A stretch of DNA of 64,000 nt from Azolla pinnata (taxonomy: Eukaryota > Streptophyta > Polypodiopsida > Salviniales > Salviniaceae). A program made the translations under genes and the position numbers. Each line of letters opens with the position of its first letter. Position 1 is the stretch's first letter. The notes beneath the pieces are model-generated. The model searched no databases. It saw nothing but the letters and a program-made list of their open reading frames with translations, and was not told the origin of the DNA. The stretch spans positions 1 to 64,000 of the forward strand of contig JBBBWG010013446.1 of assembly GCA_037176905.1 (NCBI GenBank). The letters run 5' to 3'. Of the stretch, positions 45,226 through 58,480 are shown piece by piece.

Positions 45226-48200
45226 ATGGTCACGCTAGCAGCTCTAGCTGTGGCTTCTGCTGCTCCCAATCCCGCTCCTACTACAGTGCAAAATCCTCTT
45301 CTTCCGATTTCCCGAACCAAGGCTTTCATCTACGACCGAGCCTCCCCTTCTGGCCGATGGCCCGCTCTATTCCCTCCCGGCAGCGATCAACACCCCGAGG
45401 ATCCATGGATAGCTCTCTCGCAGGAGGATGATCCCTGTACACCTCCTCACCATCGCGACGACGACGACGGCGACGGCGACGGTGATGATGAAAGAGCAAC
45501 CGCCTCAAAATTCAAGCCGCTCATCATCTCCAATCCTTACGTTGCTGCCCATGGTAAGTCGCACGCCTCCCTGGCCTCTCAAAGCTCTTTTGTTTCTGGC
45601 ATGGTCCGAGAACCCAAAAATGGGCGCCTTATCCGCCTATCGAAGCTAGCTCTTCGGAAAGCTAAAGACTGGAGGGAGAGAGTGGAAAGATTGTCGCGTG
45701 CTATTTGTGATCTGACCGTGAGGGATTCTGTGGCCGACCTATTGAAAGATTGGAGTGAACAGCTTTCACCCACCGATATGTGTTTTGTTGTGAAAAATGT
45801 GGGCGATTCTGATTGGCGCCGAGCCCTTGAGCTTTATGAATGGTATAATCGACAGCATTGGTATGAACCGCATGGTAGAATGTTGGCTGGAATACTTAGC
45901 GTCCTTGGTAGAGCTCATCAAAGCCATCTTGCAAAAGAGATTTTTGATCGAGCTGTGCCAAATCTAGGGAATTGTGTACAAGTTTACAATGCTATGATGG
46001 GTGTGTATGCAAGGAAAGGGGATATAACTAGCGTGCAAAAGTTGCTGGCATTGATGAAGGAAAATGGATGTAGTAGAGATTTGATTACTTACAACACGGT
46101 TATCAATGCGAGATGCAAGGCTGGTTTGATGCCTGGTATGGCTATACAGCTACTTAAAGACATGAAGAAAGACCGTTTGACTCCTGATGTCGTTACGTAT
46201 AACACTCTTCTCAGTGCTTGCGCTTCGAGGAACGATGCTGATGAGGCTGAAAAGATATTTGCTAACATGAAGACTTACCAATGTGAGCCAGACCTATGGA
46301 CCTATAACGCTATGATTTCTCTTTATGGAAGGATACCAGGTAGAGAAGCCACCGCCATAGACTATTTTGAACTCATCCAAACGAGTGGGCTAGTGCCTGA
46401 TGCCGTGACTTACAATTCAATCCTATATGCGTTTGCCAAGATTAAACGAGTAGATGATGTTGAGAAAATAAGGATGCATATGAAGCAAAATGAATGCAAG
46501 GCAGATGAAATCACGTACAATACTATGATATCCATGTATGGGAAGCTTGGTTCTCATGATAAAGCTCTTTCTTTATATCAGGAGATGAAAGGTGAAGGGT
46601 GTCATCCAGATGCTGTGACATTCACAGTGTTAATAGATGCTTTGGGGAAAGCTGAGCGAGTTGAAGAAGCAGAAAATGTGTTCCAAGAAATGGCAGACCT
46701 TCATATAACACCCACTTTGCAAGGATTTAGTGCTATGATTAATGCTTATGTGAAGGTGCAGAAGTTTGCCGAAGCACAATGCTCTTATGAATGTATGGTT
46801 GAAACTGGAATCATTCCAGACAACCTCATCTTCTCCCTCATACTAGATGTTTTACAGAAGCTTGATCTTCCAAAGGAAGGGATACAAATGTATCAAAGAG
46901 CTGTCAAGCGTGGATTTGTACCAGAATTGCATGTTTATAGAGCTTTACTGTCATGGTTGTCTGGCAAAGGTTTATGGAAAGATATTGAAGTTGTTAGCAA
47001 TGACTTGGCACTGTCTGGCTTCGCATGTCATGAAGTTTGTGATATATTCATTGAGGTTAATCTGCCTGATAAGGCAGCTGAACATTTGACTAATTCTGCT
47101 TCACAAGGGTTAAGTGTGAGCGAAAAATCAATCCTTGATATATTAAATGGATTTGGCACTTTGGCAAAGTATCATGAAGCACAATCATTCGTAGAATGTT
47201 TGGATAATTTGCTCCCGGAACTTGTGTTTATGATGCGAGAAGCTCTAATACTTGTTCTCGCTGAATTTAAACAGGTGTCTGCAGTTCTGGATGAGCTCAA
47301 GAAGGTTCGGAAGTGCTCAAAACCTTTAAACTTGAGTACTTACCAAACTCTAATAGCTATGTTCTACGATGCTGGCCTGCTCGATCAGGTCATTTTAATG
47401 GCAATGGATTTGCAATCATTTGGCATTGATCCAGATGAGAGGTGTATGACTTATATACATTCTGCCTATGCCAGCCCACAAGGATCAGTTTATGAATCAT
47501 TAGATAGCCCACAAATAGAAGTGATGCCAGATTCAAAGCTAACTCTAGATTCATATATTGCTCGAATAGAATCTTATGGAAAGCAACACCTCTGGCAGAA
47601 GGCAGAAAGATCTTTTCAAATGATGCAAGAAGCAGGGCATAAACCCTCTCTGAAAGCTTGGAATACCTTGATCTCTAGTTATGCCATTTCTGGAGAGTAT
47701 GAAAATGCTAGGTGTGCATTTTCTGCAATGGTAACTGATGGAAAAATGCCAACCTCATGTACATGCAATGCCCTCCTACAAGCAGTAATAAATGCCAAGA
47801 GGCCACACGATATCTGTGGTATTCTTCAAGAGATGCGTCAGTATGGAGTTAATCCTGGAAAGGATGTATTTCTGGCAATTCTCGAGTCGTCCTCAAATAA
47901 GGGAAAGATCCAGATTGCGAAAGCTGCATTCCAAGAGATAAGATCAGCTGGCTATTTGCCAAACATGCAGGTGTATAAAAGCATGATTCTATTATTTACA
48001 AGGGTAAAACGGGCAAAAGATGCCGAAGACATGCTCAAGAACATGGAATTGGATGGTTTCTCTCCCGATATTGATATTTATAATGCTATGATTAAGCTTT
48101 ATGGGAAACTAGGGCATTATAAGAAAGGTACTGAAGTGTTCATCGCGATGCAAGAGGCAGGATGTTCTCCAGATATGGATTCGTTCAATTCTTTAATTTG

Positions 48201-49913
48201 GATATATAGCAAGTGTCTGAAGATACAAGAAGCACTAGCGATAGTTCGACAAATGGGGAAAGCTGGATTTGTGCCTGATGCTGATTCATATACAGCATTG
48301 ATCGCAGCTTGTGGACGCCTGAATATGCAAGAAGCGGCAGAGGTCGTTTTCAAAGATGCATATGAATCTGATTGCAAACTCAATTATAAGGTATTCCATG
48401 CCATGATGGGTATATATCGGAAAGCTGGGCAGCCTGAACAAGTGAAGAGGATTCTTGATCAAATGGCAACTGCCAAAATTGCACCAACGCTGGGAACATT
48501 CCATCTTCTTATGGACTCGTATGGTAAGGGTGGGGATCCAAATAAGGCTGAGGCAGTATTGAATGTTATGCAAGAAGCTGGATTCCTTCCAGGACCCTTG
48601 CAATATGCAGGTGTTATTAGCGCATATTTGAGTAATAAAGACCATAGCCAAGCGATTGAGAAGCTATTGAGTATGAAGAGTGAGGGGTTTGAGCCAGATT
48701 ATATGCTATGGACATCTTTAGTAGGTGCTGCAAGTCATTGTCAAGAAAGTGGGGACGCAATCAGATTGTTGCATGCTCTGGCCAATGTGGGTTTCTCACT
48801 TCCTCTACGGTAAGTAGGCATTCACTAATGATGAGTGTTTGAACTATCAGCATATTATTTTTATTTTTTACTAATCTTTGTGCTTCAATCGTGTTTGCTA
48901 GATTGCTAACCGAGAATAGTCTTAGTCTTATTTCGGAATTCGACCAAATTTTGGAAGAGTTAGATGGCTCTGGACCGAATGCTGGGCTGGGTTTCACAAA
49001 TGTACTCTTGGATCTTTTGTGGGCATTTCAAATGCGAGCAACAGCTTTGAGAGTTTTTACCATAGCGTTGGAGAGGAAGATATATCCCGCAACAATAATG
49101 AGGTGACAATACTTGTGACGTTAACCTTCATAGTAGTAGTACTAGTAGTATAAGAAACATTTCCCCTTTCTGGGAAGATAAATACACTGGTTTGGATGCG
49201 TTGCTGTTGGTTAGGGTTCAGCAAAAGGATTGGTGTGCAGACTTGAGACGATTGTCGGCTGGAGCTGCACTAGTGGCACTGACAGTATGGCTTGAACAAA
49301 TGCAGGTGTGTCTCTTTGTGTTTTGGCTAAGCAGATTACTTGTTTATTTTGATTTCTTTTGGGAAATAAAGGGAAATTGCTTTCATTCTTGGGGTTATAG
49401 GATGCTGCTCTTCAGGGATTTCCTGAATATCCAAGGATTGTTACACTCGTGACTGGCTGCAATCTGAGCACAAGAAACCTGACATCTGTTCAACAAACCG
49501 TGAAGGTTCATCTCTGGACAATGGGGTCACCATTCCTGAAATCAGAGTCAAGGTCAGGCTTGTTCGAGGCGAAAGGATATTCGATATGCCAATGGTTGAA
49601 AGATTCTCCGCATTGTATGGATCTAAAGCTAAGAAACTTTACCATCCTACCACAGAAAAATGCCATGCAAATGCACGGTGGTGCTTTCATGCAAGCATCA
49701 TTGGTACCTGGGTTAAAAGAGATAGAAGAAAGTGTGGGCAACCTGAGTCCTAAGAAGTTCCGGAGGCTCATACACATGACTCAGTTGAAGCGAAGGCAAG
49801 TCATTGTTGCGGAGCTCGAAGCTCGCGAACAGATGAAAACGAGTGGAAGGGTGAATTTGAAGAGACAAAGGAAAGCCAAGTTTAGAAAGAAGCTACATAG
49901 GGTGCAAAAATGA
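45226..49913 (+). CDS. EMB1270: P-class PPR protein, EMB1270 type, with SMR-like C-terminus
   Basis: Orthologue of Arabidopsis At3g18110 (EMB1270), a plastid PPR protein needed for embryo development and implicated in group II intron splicing. Exons 45226-48809, 48902-49102, 49215-49305 and 49401-49913 join in frame to 1462 residues, close to the Arabidopsis length as I recall it. N-terminus: Ala/Pro/Ser-rich (MVTLAALAVASAAPNP), then RASPSGRWP at 38-46, an acidic Asp/Gly run at 78-88 and KAKDWRERV at 145-153, both conserved blocks. Some 25 P-type repeats follow (VQVYNAMMGVYAR, PDLWTYNAMISLYGR, PDVVTYNTLLSAC). The C-terminus (LNVMQEAGFLP..., LLDLLWAFQMRATALRVF, DWCADLRRLSAGAALVAL, MGSPFLKSESRSGLF, QWLKDSPHC) matches the degenerate SMR-like end of the family and finishes in a Lys/Arg-rich tail. 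The open frame extends upstream to 44857; 45226 was chosen because it begins a transit-like sequence. Confidence 0.93.
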
Positions 49914-50335
49914 TGATAAGTTGAGGCAACCAAAAGTATTGAAGCACTGAAACCTCAATTGCTATTTCGGAAGCTCACTGGAAGTGACCCAAGAGAGCCA
50001 GTAAGGTGCAAAAATGAATGATTAGTTGAGGCAACCAAAAGTATAGAAGCACTGAAACCTCGATCTTTATTTTGGAAGCTATCTGGAAGTGACCCAAGAG
50101 AGCCAATAAGGGGCAAAAATGATGATGAGCTGAGGCAACCAAAAGTATTGAAGCACTGAAACCTCAATTGTTATTTACCAAGCTATCTGGAAGTGACCCA
50201 AGAGAGCTAATAAGGTGCCAAAATGATGATGAGTCGAGGCAACCAAAAGTATTGAAGCACTGAAACCTCGATTGTTATTTTGGAAGCTATTTGGAAGCAA
50301 CCCAAGAGAGCCAATAAGGTGCAAAAGGGTGATGA
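49898..50335. repeat. 104-bp tandem array beginning at the EMB1270 stop
   Basis: Four units with GAGGCAACCAAAAGTA at about 49923, 50028, 50132 and 50236 (spacing 105, 104, 104). Units contain GAAGCACTGAAACCTC, TGGAAGTGACCCAAGAGAG and GGTGCAAAAATGATGATGAG. The first junction, GGTGCAAAAATGATGATAAG, contains the last codons and stop of the EMB1270-type gene, so the array includes the gene's end. Confidence 0.92.
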
Positions 50336-50339
50336 GTGA

Positions 50340-51262
50340 GAGCTGAATCACCATCTATGATTGTAGAATTGCTCAAGAAAGAAGTTGCATGAATCGTGAG
50401 CTATATTACTTATAAATGTGGGGAATGGATATTCAACTGGATTCTAGCATAATGTATCAGCTGATGAACTAGCTAGTGTGAGGATCCTTGGCTCTCACAA
50501 ACTGTCAAAGGTGTGAGCAAGTTATAAGCATTGTAGCGATTCTAACTTCAAGATCATCGCCAACATTGGAAAATTTGCCTAGTATCATAAGGTATGTCTC
50601 CTTGGTGCTATAAGCCTTAAACATGGTTGTATCCCTCATCTATTTTTTGGTCGCTTCCTTATAATTTCTCGAGGGTTTCCCCTTTGAAATTTCTTGTATT
50701 TTTTATAACTAGTAGAAACGAAGTCAATTTGCGAAAAAAAGGCGTATAATTAATCAAAAACTTCATCCTGATTTGGATGTATGGTTGAATTGAAGCATAG
50801 TTTTCTCTTTCGCGATGTGCTAAAGGGTTTTGAGTTTCCTTTTGTGTCAACAAAGTCTTTTCCTGATTCTTCACAAAAACTTGTTAGAAAAATGCAATAA
50901 ACAATTGTTTGGTGATTTCCAAAAAACTGTTAATGCATAAAACATTTTATCAACCCAAATTAATTGCACAGTATAAATATGTGTATCTATATTGGTGACA
51001 CAGATCATTGAAATTGTGCATCTGCAGTACATTTCTCCCCATGGTTACATTACCCATCAAGATGTCCATAATGGAAATGAAAGCTCAATAGAAGATAAAC
51101 AAATACCTCACACACAAGCATTTCACAAATAGAAAGCAGCTCATTATTTCAGGTCTACAGAAAAGAATCTTGAAAAAACAACATTACGAATCTGTATGGT
51201 AAGTTCCCTACACATATAATGTACTGCTTCGAAAAACCATGGTTGTGAGAGAATTCACAGCT
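50340..51262. other. AT-rich spacer
   Basis: No gene seen. The last 250 bases are probably 3' UTR of the minus-strand exon at 51263-51493. Confidence 0.5.
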
Positions 51263-51493
51263 TCAGATTGAGCTCCTGCCTAACTGAAGAGCAGTTCCAG
51301 CATTAGCAGAATCGTCAGGGGGATGTTGACTCGCTGAGCTTATGCTGGATCGATCATTCATAACGTGCTTGTCATGAGTGCTTGAGGCAGATTGGTCAGC
51401 ATTTATACCATGATTTTGCTGGAGGAAATTCAAGTCTAAACCAAACGTGTTGCTCGATCCGCTAGACCTTAGCCCTGAGATCTCGAGAAGCTG
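51263..51493 (-). CDS. Orphan terminal exon, unknown protein
   Basis: On the minus strand a good acceptor (TTTTTGCACCAG) precedes a frame of 76 codons ending in TGA. It encodes a Ser/Asn/Gln-rich segment with LLEISGLRSSGSSNTFGLDL at its start and a Ser-rich, polar end (GTALQLGRSSI). It looks like the disordered C-terminus of a nuclear protein. I could not find an upstream exon; the frame continues open to 51778 but that part has no coding character. It may be a gene remnant at the edge of the transposon-rich region. Confidence 0.35.
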   Translation of the reverse strand, partial: QLLEISGLRSSGSSNTFGLDLNFLQQNHGINADQSASSTHDKHVMNDRSSISSASQHPPDDSANAGTALQLGRSSI

Positions 51494-51499
51494 GTGCAA

Positions 51500-52850
51500 A
51501 AACAAACTCGACATTAGCTGCGCCAGAAAGTCTACCATTTCATACAAATAATGCCAGCTATGGATTTTTGAACCTACATTAAATGAGCAAGCAGATTGAT
51601 TAAACACATTACTCTGCTTGCTAGCACCAAGGCGGTGACAAAATCCTCGTGATCTGAATTTGCTATAACTATAGACTAACAAGTTCGTCCTTAAAAAGTA
51701 ATGTAGGCTAACAATTTCGTTCCTGACAGTAGTGTAAACAAACAATTTCGTTCTTGCAGGTGATCTCATAAGGTCCATGCTGATGAGAGTGCAAAAGAGT
51801 GAATCATAATTGAAACCTCTAGGACTATTTTCCTTTTAGATAATAGCATAGCCACATCAAAAGCATTTGATGTCATTAAAATCTTCTAGGATTGAGATAC
51901 CACATCATGATCCAGTTCTGGATACATATTGCGTGATCTAGGCCATCAGACAAGGTCCAAAAACAAAGCTGTTTATGTGCCTTGCATTATCAGATACTAT
52001 AATTATAGTTTTAAATCATGGGAAACCAAACTGCCCACCATTGCTAAAATGAATAGTTGAGTAAGGAGGTCATTCCTCAAATTGTCAACGACAAAACTAG
52101 AAACATGACTGAGATTCAGTGAAGAACCTAATTATTCAATTTGCTAACGAAATCGATGTTTCGCCGGATCATAAATTGTGAAAATAACTCGAGAATATCT
52201 CCAGTATTAGACACAACCCGTCAATGCTGGGCTTTCTTCCATGTGGTGTGGAAGAAAAATCGCCTAATCCTTGTTTATTAACTTTGTGGAAAAGAAAAGG
52301 AAAATGCGATTTTTTGAGGTGGCTGGATCCGGAAGAAATTTACTTGTCCATTTGTTGTTTTAGTGATTTTTGTTGCCTTAAAATTCATCATAAGGACGGA
52401 TATTGGAGATGCACAAATCTCAACAAATCAGGATCAAAGCCAGGCTGCAGAAATGAGTCAAATGGTGGCCAAAGTTTTTCTTCATGTATAATATCAATAT
52501 CAAAACATGACCAATAAAGGTAAAAGAATATTCCCACTATTCAATGTACTATTACTATCTTGATCTCTTCTACTCAATATGCTATCTGGCACGGATGAAG
52601 ATCCTCTCGATCCAAGGAATTCTACACATGCTGGTGAAAATCAAAATGGATCTCTACAAATAAGACAAACTAGTATAACTACATCGACGGATTTCGATAA
52701 GGCTCCCATTTCCATTGGATTATGCCTCAAAGAACTTGCATGAGAATTCTTGCCCATCTTCATGGTATGGTAGGCTATATCTAGTTCTTTTGACTATTAT
52801 CGTTCCATGAATCCAAAGGTGAGAGGGCGGACACTTGGTTTTTGTTAGAG
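51500..52850. other. Unassigned DNA before the transposon-rich region
   Basis: AT-rich. A 97-codon frame at 52224-52517 (+) has a Cys-rich stretch (DGYWRCTNLNKSG) but no recognisable domain or splice context. Nothing else supported. Confidence 0.4.
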
Positions 52851-55150
52851 GGGAATCCGAAGCGAAAGGATGAAATGCAAATTGCAGCAAAAACTCTAAA
52901 CAACGATATTAGAACATAAAAACCCTAAAAGCAAAGATTAAGTAATAGAAGAACCCCTAAGTGTAGAGAGTGACAAAGAAAGAAAGTTAGATTTGGTAAG
53001 CCCGCTTCGATCTCAATACGAAGCCATTGAGGGAGACAAAAAAAAAGTTGTTAAGAAGCGTCTATGGTTTTGGAAGCAGTGAGCTCCTTCACAATGTTTT
53101 AGGCAACAACATGGTCTAGGATGATGTTATTTATCGCCAAACTTCCTATATCCACCACCTATCACTTGATATGCTTGATGACACATCAAGATGTTGATTC
53201 GGTCTATTGTGATCACTATAACCCTTAGTCCGGTAGCTGCTATACATATGGTTTGTAGCCAATATGGTGGTTTTTGTTCACTAATCAAAATATATGTTTA
53301 TTGGTAAAAAAAAGAGCGTTAAATTACATCTTCAAGGAGACATATGAGACCAATATACGGAAATACTTTCATCTCTCAAGCGAACACAAACATAACCCAT
53401 GTACATTAAGTTCGAAGAGATGTAAAATATAAAAATAAAAAATATTATGCTTAAAGCGGCTGAAAATTTTGGCTTCAAAAAATGTTTCAAGCTGAGAAGG
53501 TGGTAGTTTGTTTGCCTACTAGTGACCTCAGTGAAGGGTACATTGTGATTTCTTGATCAGTGATGATCTTTTTTATTGTGCTTGTTAAAACCTAGCTAGA
53601 GTATTCCTTGGGAAATGAAGAGTCCCAAACCTGACGAAAGCAAAAAGTTATTATGGTTGTACTCTTTTCCTTAACTAACTTCTCTAGAAAAAACAATAAT
53701 AAGAACATTAATATTCTCAAACGTTATATTTCTGGAATGTATGAAAGCACAACAAGTGTGACAAGGGATCCTCAAAGTTCTATCTTTCTTTTTAAGTGAA
53801 GCAATATGCATTTGACTTGGTTAGTAATTTTAAGGGAAAAGAAAGAAATAAAGTTTGGTATCTAAAGATGTCAAGCTGAGGTATTGAGGATCTAGAATCA
53901 AAAAATGCAATTAGACTCTAATGCAAGTGTTAAGGTAGCAAAAGCAATTCAAGAAGTGTCCTTGTTTTTTATAGGCATGACAAAAGCAAGGTATAAGTTA
54001 TATATCGTGAAAGAACGGGCTCTAAAGCGTGCAATTACTTCACTTCAACAAATACAAGAAAAACACCTTTATTGTTCTTGGACAAATGAAAAACTACAAG
54101 AGGCAATAGAAGAAGGAAAACGAATCCAAGATCGTCGAGAGGCTTTCTGCTATCATAAATCAGGCTCACAGTGGACACAACTCATAATAACATGTTTTTA
54201 TTTTCTTGTGATAGTTTAACATAATGTCCATATAATGGAGGCTTTTTGTTTGATAGGGGAAAGGTATTTTGAAAGACTGTGTCTAGTACAGAAGGGCAAC
54301 TAAATCTAACCAATAATGGTGTATGAGAATATTTGAGTAAAATTATTATGTGAGACATATGGAAAACCAAATGCCTACGAGTATTTTAAGGAGTTATAGA
54401 GCCACTTGTACAAACGATAAAGAGAATTTGGTCAAAGTTTATGCATACCTTAAAGGGACAATGGGATGATCTCCATAAAACTTAAAAACGATTGAAAAAT
54501 TTAAAACTAATGTTTTAGCAAACTTGGGATAACCTTCGTGTATACAACTATACTCCTATTGTGTTTATTCCCACCATCAGAGGACGGATGACACTTTGTG
54601 GCTTGTGTACTTAGCCTCTTGACATTTTTAATACCAAGTGGAAGATAGTTGAAAGAAAAAAAAAAGATCTCAAGTATCGTGGATTGTAACACCTCGACAT
54701 GCTGAAGAATATTAGTAGTATTACTATGTAATTAATATGGAGCTCACATTATCAAAAGGTATAACTTGAAAGAGTTTTGGGACCTCCAATAGAAATTAGA
54801 CCTCTAATACATTGGTAATACTTACAAGGGCCATGTATATTAAATAAGAATAATGTAAAATAAAAGGAGAATATTTTATACAAAATAGAAGTTATCGACC
54901 AATGCGCATAATTACTCAGTAGTACAATAAGTGGCATTCAGAACTAAATGTTTCAAGTAATTGGAGGAGGAAAATGCCACTGTTTTTTAGTTATGAAAAT
55001 GAATGTACATATACTACGATAAAATTGAGACAGAAAGAACGTCTCAACCCAAGGAGGATCACACTTTTAGCTAGCCAACGTCAAACTATCCTAATGGACT
55101 AACAACTTCCTAGGAGATACAAACTATCATTTACGAGAATGTAAACAAAT
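52850..55150. other. Decayed repeat DNA
   Basis: AT-rich with scattered short frames. A plus-strand frame at 53905-54219 encodes a Lys/Gln/Glu-rich, helix-like protein stretch (KAIQEVSLFFIGMTKARYKL) that may be a transposon remnant. No family assigned. Confidence 0.4.
52990..53170 (+). repeat. Dispersed repeat, copy A
   Basis: About 170 bases that recur at 56460-56640 in the same orientation with clear but diverged similarity (shared blocks TAAGAAGCG, GAAGCA, GGCTCCTT-like, ATGTTxTAGGCAAC, ACATGGTxTAGG). Copy A continues a few hundred bases without a recognised domain. Confidence 0.75.
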
Positions 55151-56454
55151 CTTAAAAAAAGGAAATAGCCACGTAGACGTTTGATAATGCAAAGAAAGTT
55201 TCTAGAGAATTTAGCGAAGAACGACAAATAACTTTACTTTTCTTAAAAACCTTTAGTGCTAAGACCGTTGCCTTGGATTCTCCCTTGATTAGGCCTCTAA
55301 TCCAAATAGCTACCCTTAACTCTCCAAGTGACACATCTTTCCCTTTAAACACCTTCCCACATTGTGCTTTCCATATAGACACATTGTTATTGAACTAAAC
55401 AATTCCCATAAGTCAATAGTGTCTTCACTATAGTGTCTTCACTTCTTTCTTCTTGGGATTGCTACTTGTATTACATAAGATTGCTTGCATAATCATATTG
55501 AAAGGACTCTTTAATCAAGAGTGTTAACTAGATAGATTCCCCATGAAAACAAAACTTTTTTTTTATATACCAAAACTATATGCATACTATGAAGCCAAAC
55601 TTGTGGATCTCTATAACAATCTCACATACAACGCTTTTGGATTTCTTTTTATTTATAACCACAACTAACAAGCCACAACGCTTTTGCCTACACACTATAA
55701 TCTCAATCCAACTATCACAACTTTGACAAGTCAAAGATTTGCCTACACACTCTAATCTTATTCTAACAATCATAACTTTGTGTGTTAAGAGCCATTGGAA
55801 AAACGTGCAAGCTTTCTTGCTTGTCTTTACCAAAGTTTCTCCCAAATCTGTTTTAAAAGGGTCTCTTAAAGTCTAGATCTCAACCAATTGGACTAGGCTG
55901 CAGGTAGCTAAAGACCTTTCTCTGCGGCCAAAATGTGTCAACCCATTTTCATTAAATATTAGAAAAAATAGACCATATTACTAGACCTAGATTCGCTATG
56001 AAGGCTATAAATCATCTAGCTTATGATCAATATACCAAGAAATACTATCATATAGTATTATTCTAACCAACAAATTCTCGTATCAACCAAACACGCTCTT
56101 GCACCAATCAAAATTTTAAGCCGTGTAAATGCTCCTAGCAAAGTACAAGGGATATGTGCATTACGTTGTATTGGAGTTCTTTGGAGAACTTATATTTGTT
56201 AGTACATAAAAAATCTCCCTCTCATTTTAGATAGGGTGTTTCACCCAATCATCTTATGAATATTACAAAAGTTATTCTTTGACTGCTATATTGATGCTTT
56301 ATAAGAGTTATTTGCCTTTGGAGACATATATTTTACCCGAGGATTGAGAATACAATGTGGTTAGAAGTCAAGGATTGTTAATGGCAGGTTATTTCTACCG
56401 TTACTTTATAGGACAGATGGAGGAGCAAGTTGTGCAAGGGTACATCATGTGCAA

Positions 56455-56640
56455 GTATTGATTTAGTAAGCACGCTTCATTTTCAATATGAGGCCATTGA
56501 AGGAAATTCAGAGAAAGCTTATTAAGAAGCGCCAATGGTTTCTGAAGCAATGGGCTCCTTTGCAATGTTATAGGCAACTACGACATGGTTTAGGCTAGTG
56601 TTATGTAAGGCCAAACTTTTTATTTCCGCCACCTTGGTGA
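56455..56640 (+). repeat. Dispersed repeat, copy B
   Basis: Partner of the copy at 52990-53170, about 3.5 kb downstream in direct orientation. It lies within the minus-strand LINE remnants, so the repeat may be a piece of that element family or an independent insertion. Confidence 0.75.
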
Positions 56641-58059
56641 TTAGATTTATCCTTATATCCTTCTAAATATTAAAGACACCCATAGAAAATTTATCTTGCC
56701 ATCCTTTTGAGCTTGAAAAGCACAATATGGAGGTGTATTACTTTCTACCTATAACTTACCATTATGAAGTGCATAAGCATGACAACCAAAAATTAATAAA
56801 AATCCTCTTATTACAAGTTTGGCTATAAACAGATGACTTAGATCCGTTGGGTCATTGGCCTTGCTGTAATTTCCCAAGCAACCTTTGTCATCACATGCCC
56901 TTGTCCTTCTCTTACCTATAAAAAATTTCGTACTAACCTGCGAACTAATACAATGGTTGACTTCACAAAAATTGAACAAGAGGCTATAATGTGCCACATG
57001 GTTGCCAATAACACTTGATTGACAATGACCAACTTTTGTTTTTGTTTTATAATAATATTACTTCATAAAATGTGAATATGTCATTTAAGATACTCCTATG
57101 TCACATGAAACTTGTTTGAGAAAGAGTGAACAATTTGTAACATTAGGGGCTCCAATATATTACTTATTGATTCGGTGCCAATTCTTGATATCCTTTTTTA
57201 TCCATGTTGTAGTTGCCTAGTGTCATAATCTCTAACACTAGCCTATAACATTATCAAGAGATTATGTAAGGCCAAATGGATATCAAGAATCTCCCTTAGA
57301 AATAAGGAAAATTAGAACTTTAATTAATTTCTTAGGCATGGTACTCTTTGTCTGTATAATGGATTGGAAAGTTGCATACAACTTATCCTCCATCAAATCC
57401 CAATAGTGAATATAAACTTGTGGCGTGCGGCCATCCTACCTAGAACAACTATCTTGTGATAAATCATGTAAAACTTGTTTGAGTTCATCTCTCAATGGCT
57501 TTGATTTCAAAGATCCATTAATATTATCTATAACGTTTTGTGCGATCACATTCCATCTTAAGTTATTACAATTTTTCATCTCTTATGTAGCCAACTCAAC
57601 TAACAACTGATGAGAAAAGTTAGTTGCAAGCTGATATATCTCAGCAAGCTCTAATGTGAGTTGCCAATTTTTATCTTTTAAATGTAGCACAACCTCTTGA
57701 GAATATCCTAGTCTTGTAATCTTATAGAAAACATCTATGCCCATTGTCCATTGAGTTTATCTTAATTAATTCTTTTAATATTTAAAATTGGAGTAATAAT
57801 CTTATACTTCTTGTATTTCAACTTGCCATAATAACTTGTCATAATCTCTAACCATTCTAAATAGAAGTTTTTATGTTTCAATGACTTTATCTCATAATAT
57901 TGTAGCAGTTGGCACGGAGATGCTATACTTTGCGCATCCAATTGAATGCACATCATGTGGTCAATCGTAGAAAACACAAATAAATTGCTTGTGGGAATGT
58001 ATTACAACCAAACAGGTTTGGGCCGTATTATACGAATTTTATAGTTTATTCATTCAACA

Positions 58060-58480
58060 GGATGTTTTCTTGGGAACAATCCTTATGGTCATCGTTATCG
58101 CAAGAAGGCTTTTCTTATTAAATGTCAGACCATAATCATATTATTCATGTATGTTTTAAACAAGTTTTTTTTTTGTCTAGTTCCTCTTCATCATTCGAAG
58201 ACTATAATACTAATTTCTTGTCAAACTTATGGGAGCTTGTGCACATTATTATTATGTGGTTTATTTGGAAAGCAAAATGTAATAAAACTTTTGATAGTCG
58301 TAATATTCCATTAGAGGAATCAATCATTGAAATCTAGAAAGAAATGATGTTAACAGTAAAAGGTCGATACGACTTGACCAATGGAGACTCATTTGTAGCA
58401 ACTCAAAGAAGAGTAAAATTTCATTACTTAGAGAAGAATTAGTCTTTTTGAAGTATAGAGCATGGTTATCTAAAATATAA
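58060..58480 (+). mobile_element. LINE 3' fragment, plus strand
   Basis: Encodes IIIMWFIWKAKCNKTF and RNIPLEESIIEI, homologous at protein level to the minus-strand block at 55152-55382 (IWKAQCGKVF, KDVSLGEL). Shows that a second LINE copy lies in the opposite orientation within the same region. Confidence 0.6.

Noticed and set aside
49898-50335. CRISPR-like regular repeat spacing
   Set aside because: The whole 104-bp unit repeats with no unique spacers, in a plant genome; it is a minisatellite.
52224-52517. 97-codon plus-strand frame with several Cys residues
   Set aside because: Cys spacing fits no zinc-binding family that I know, and no splice partner or promoter is apparent.
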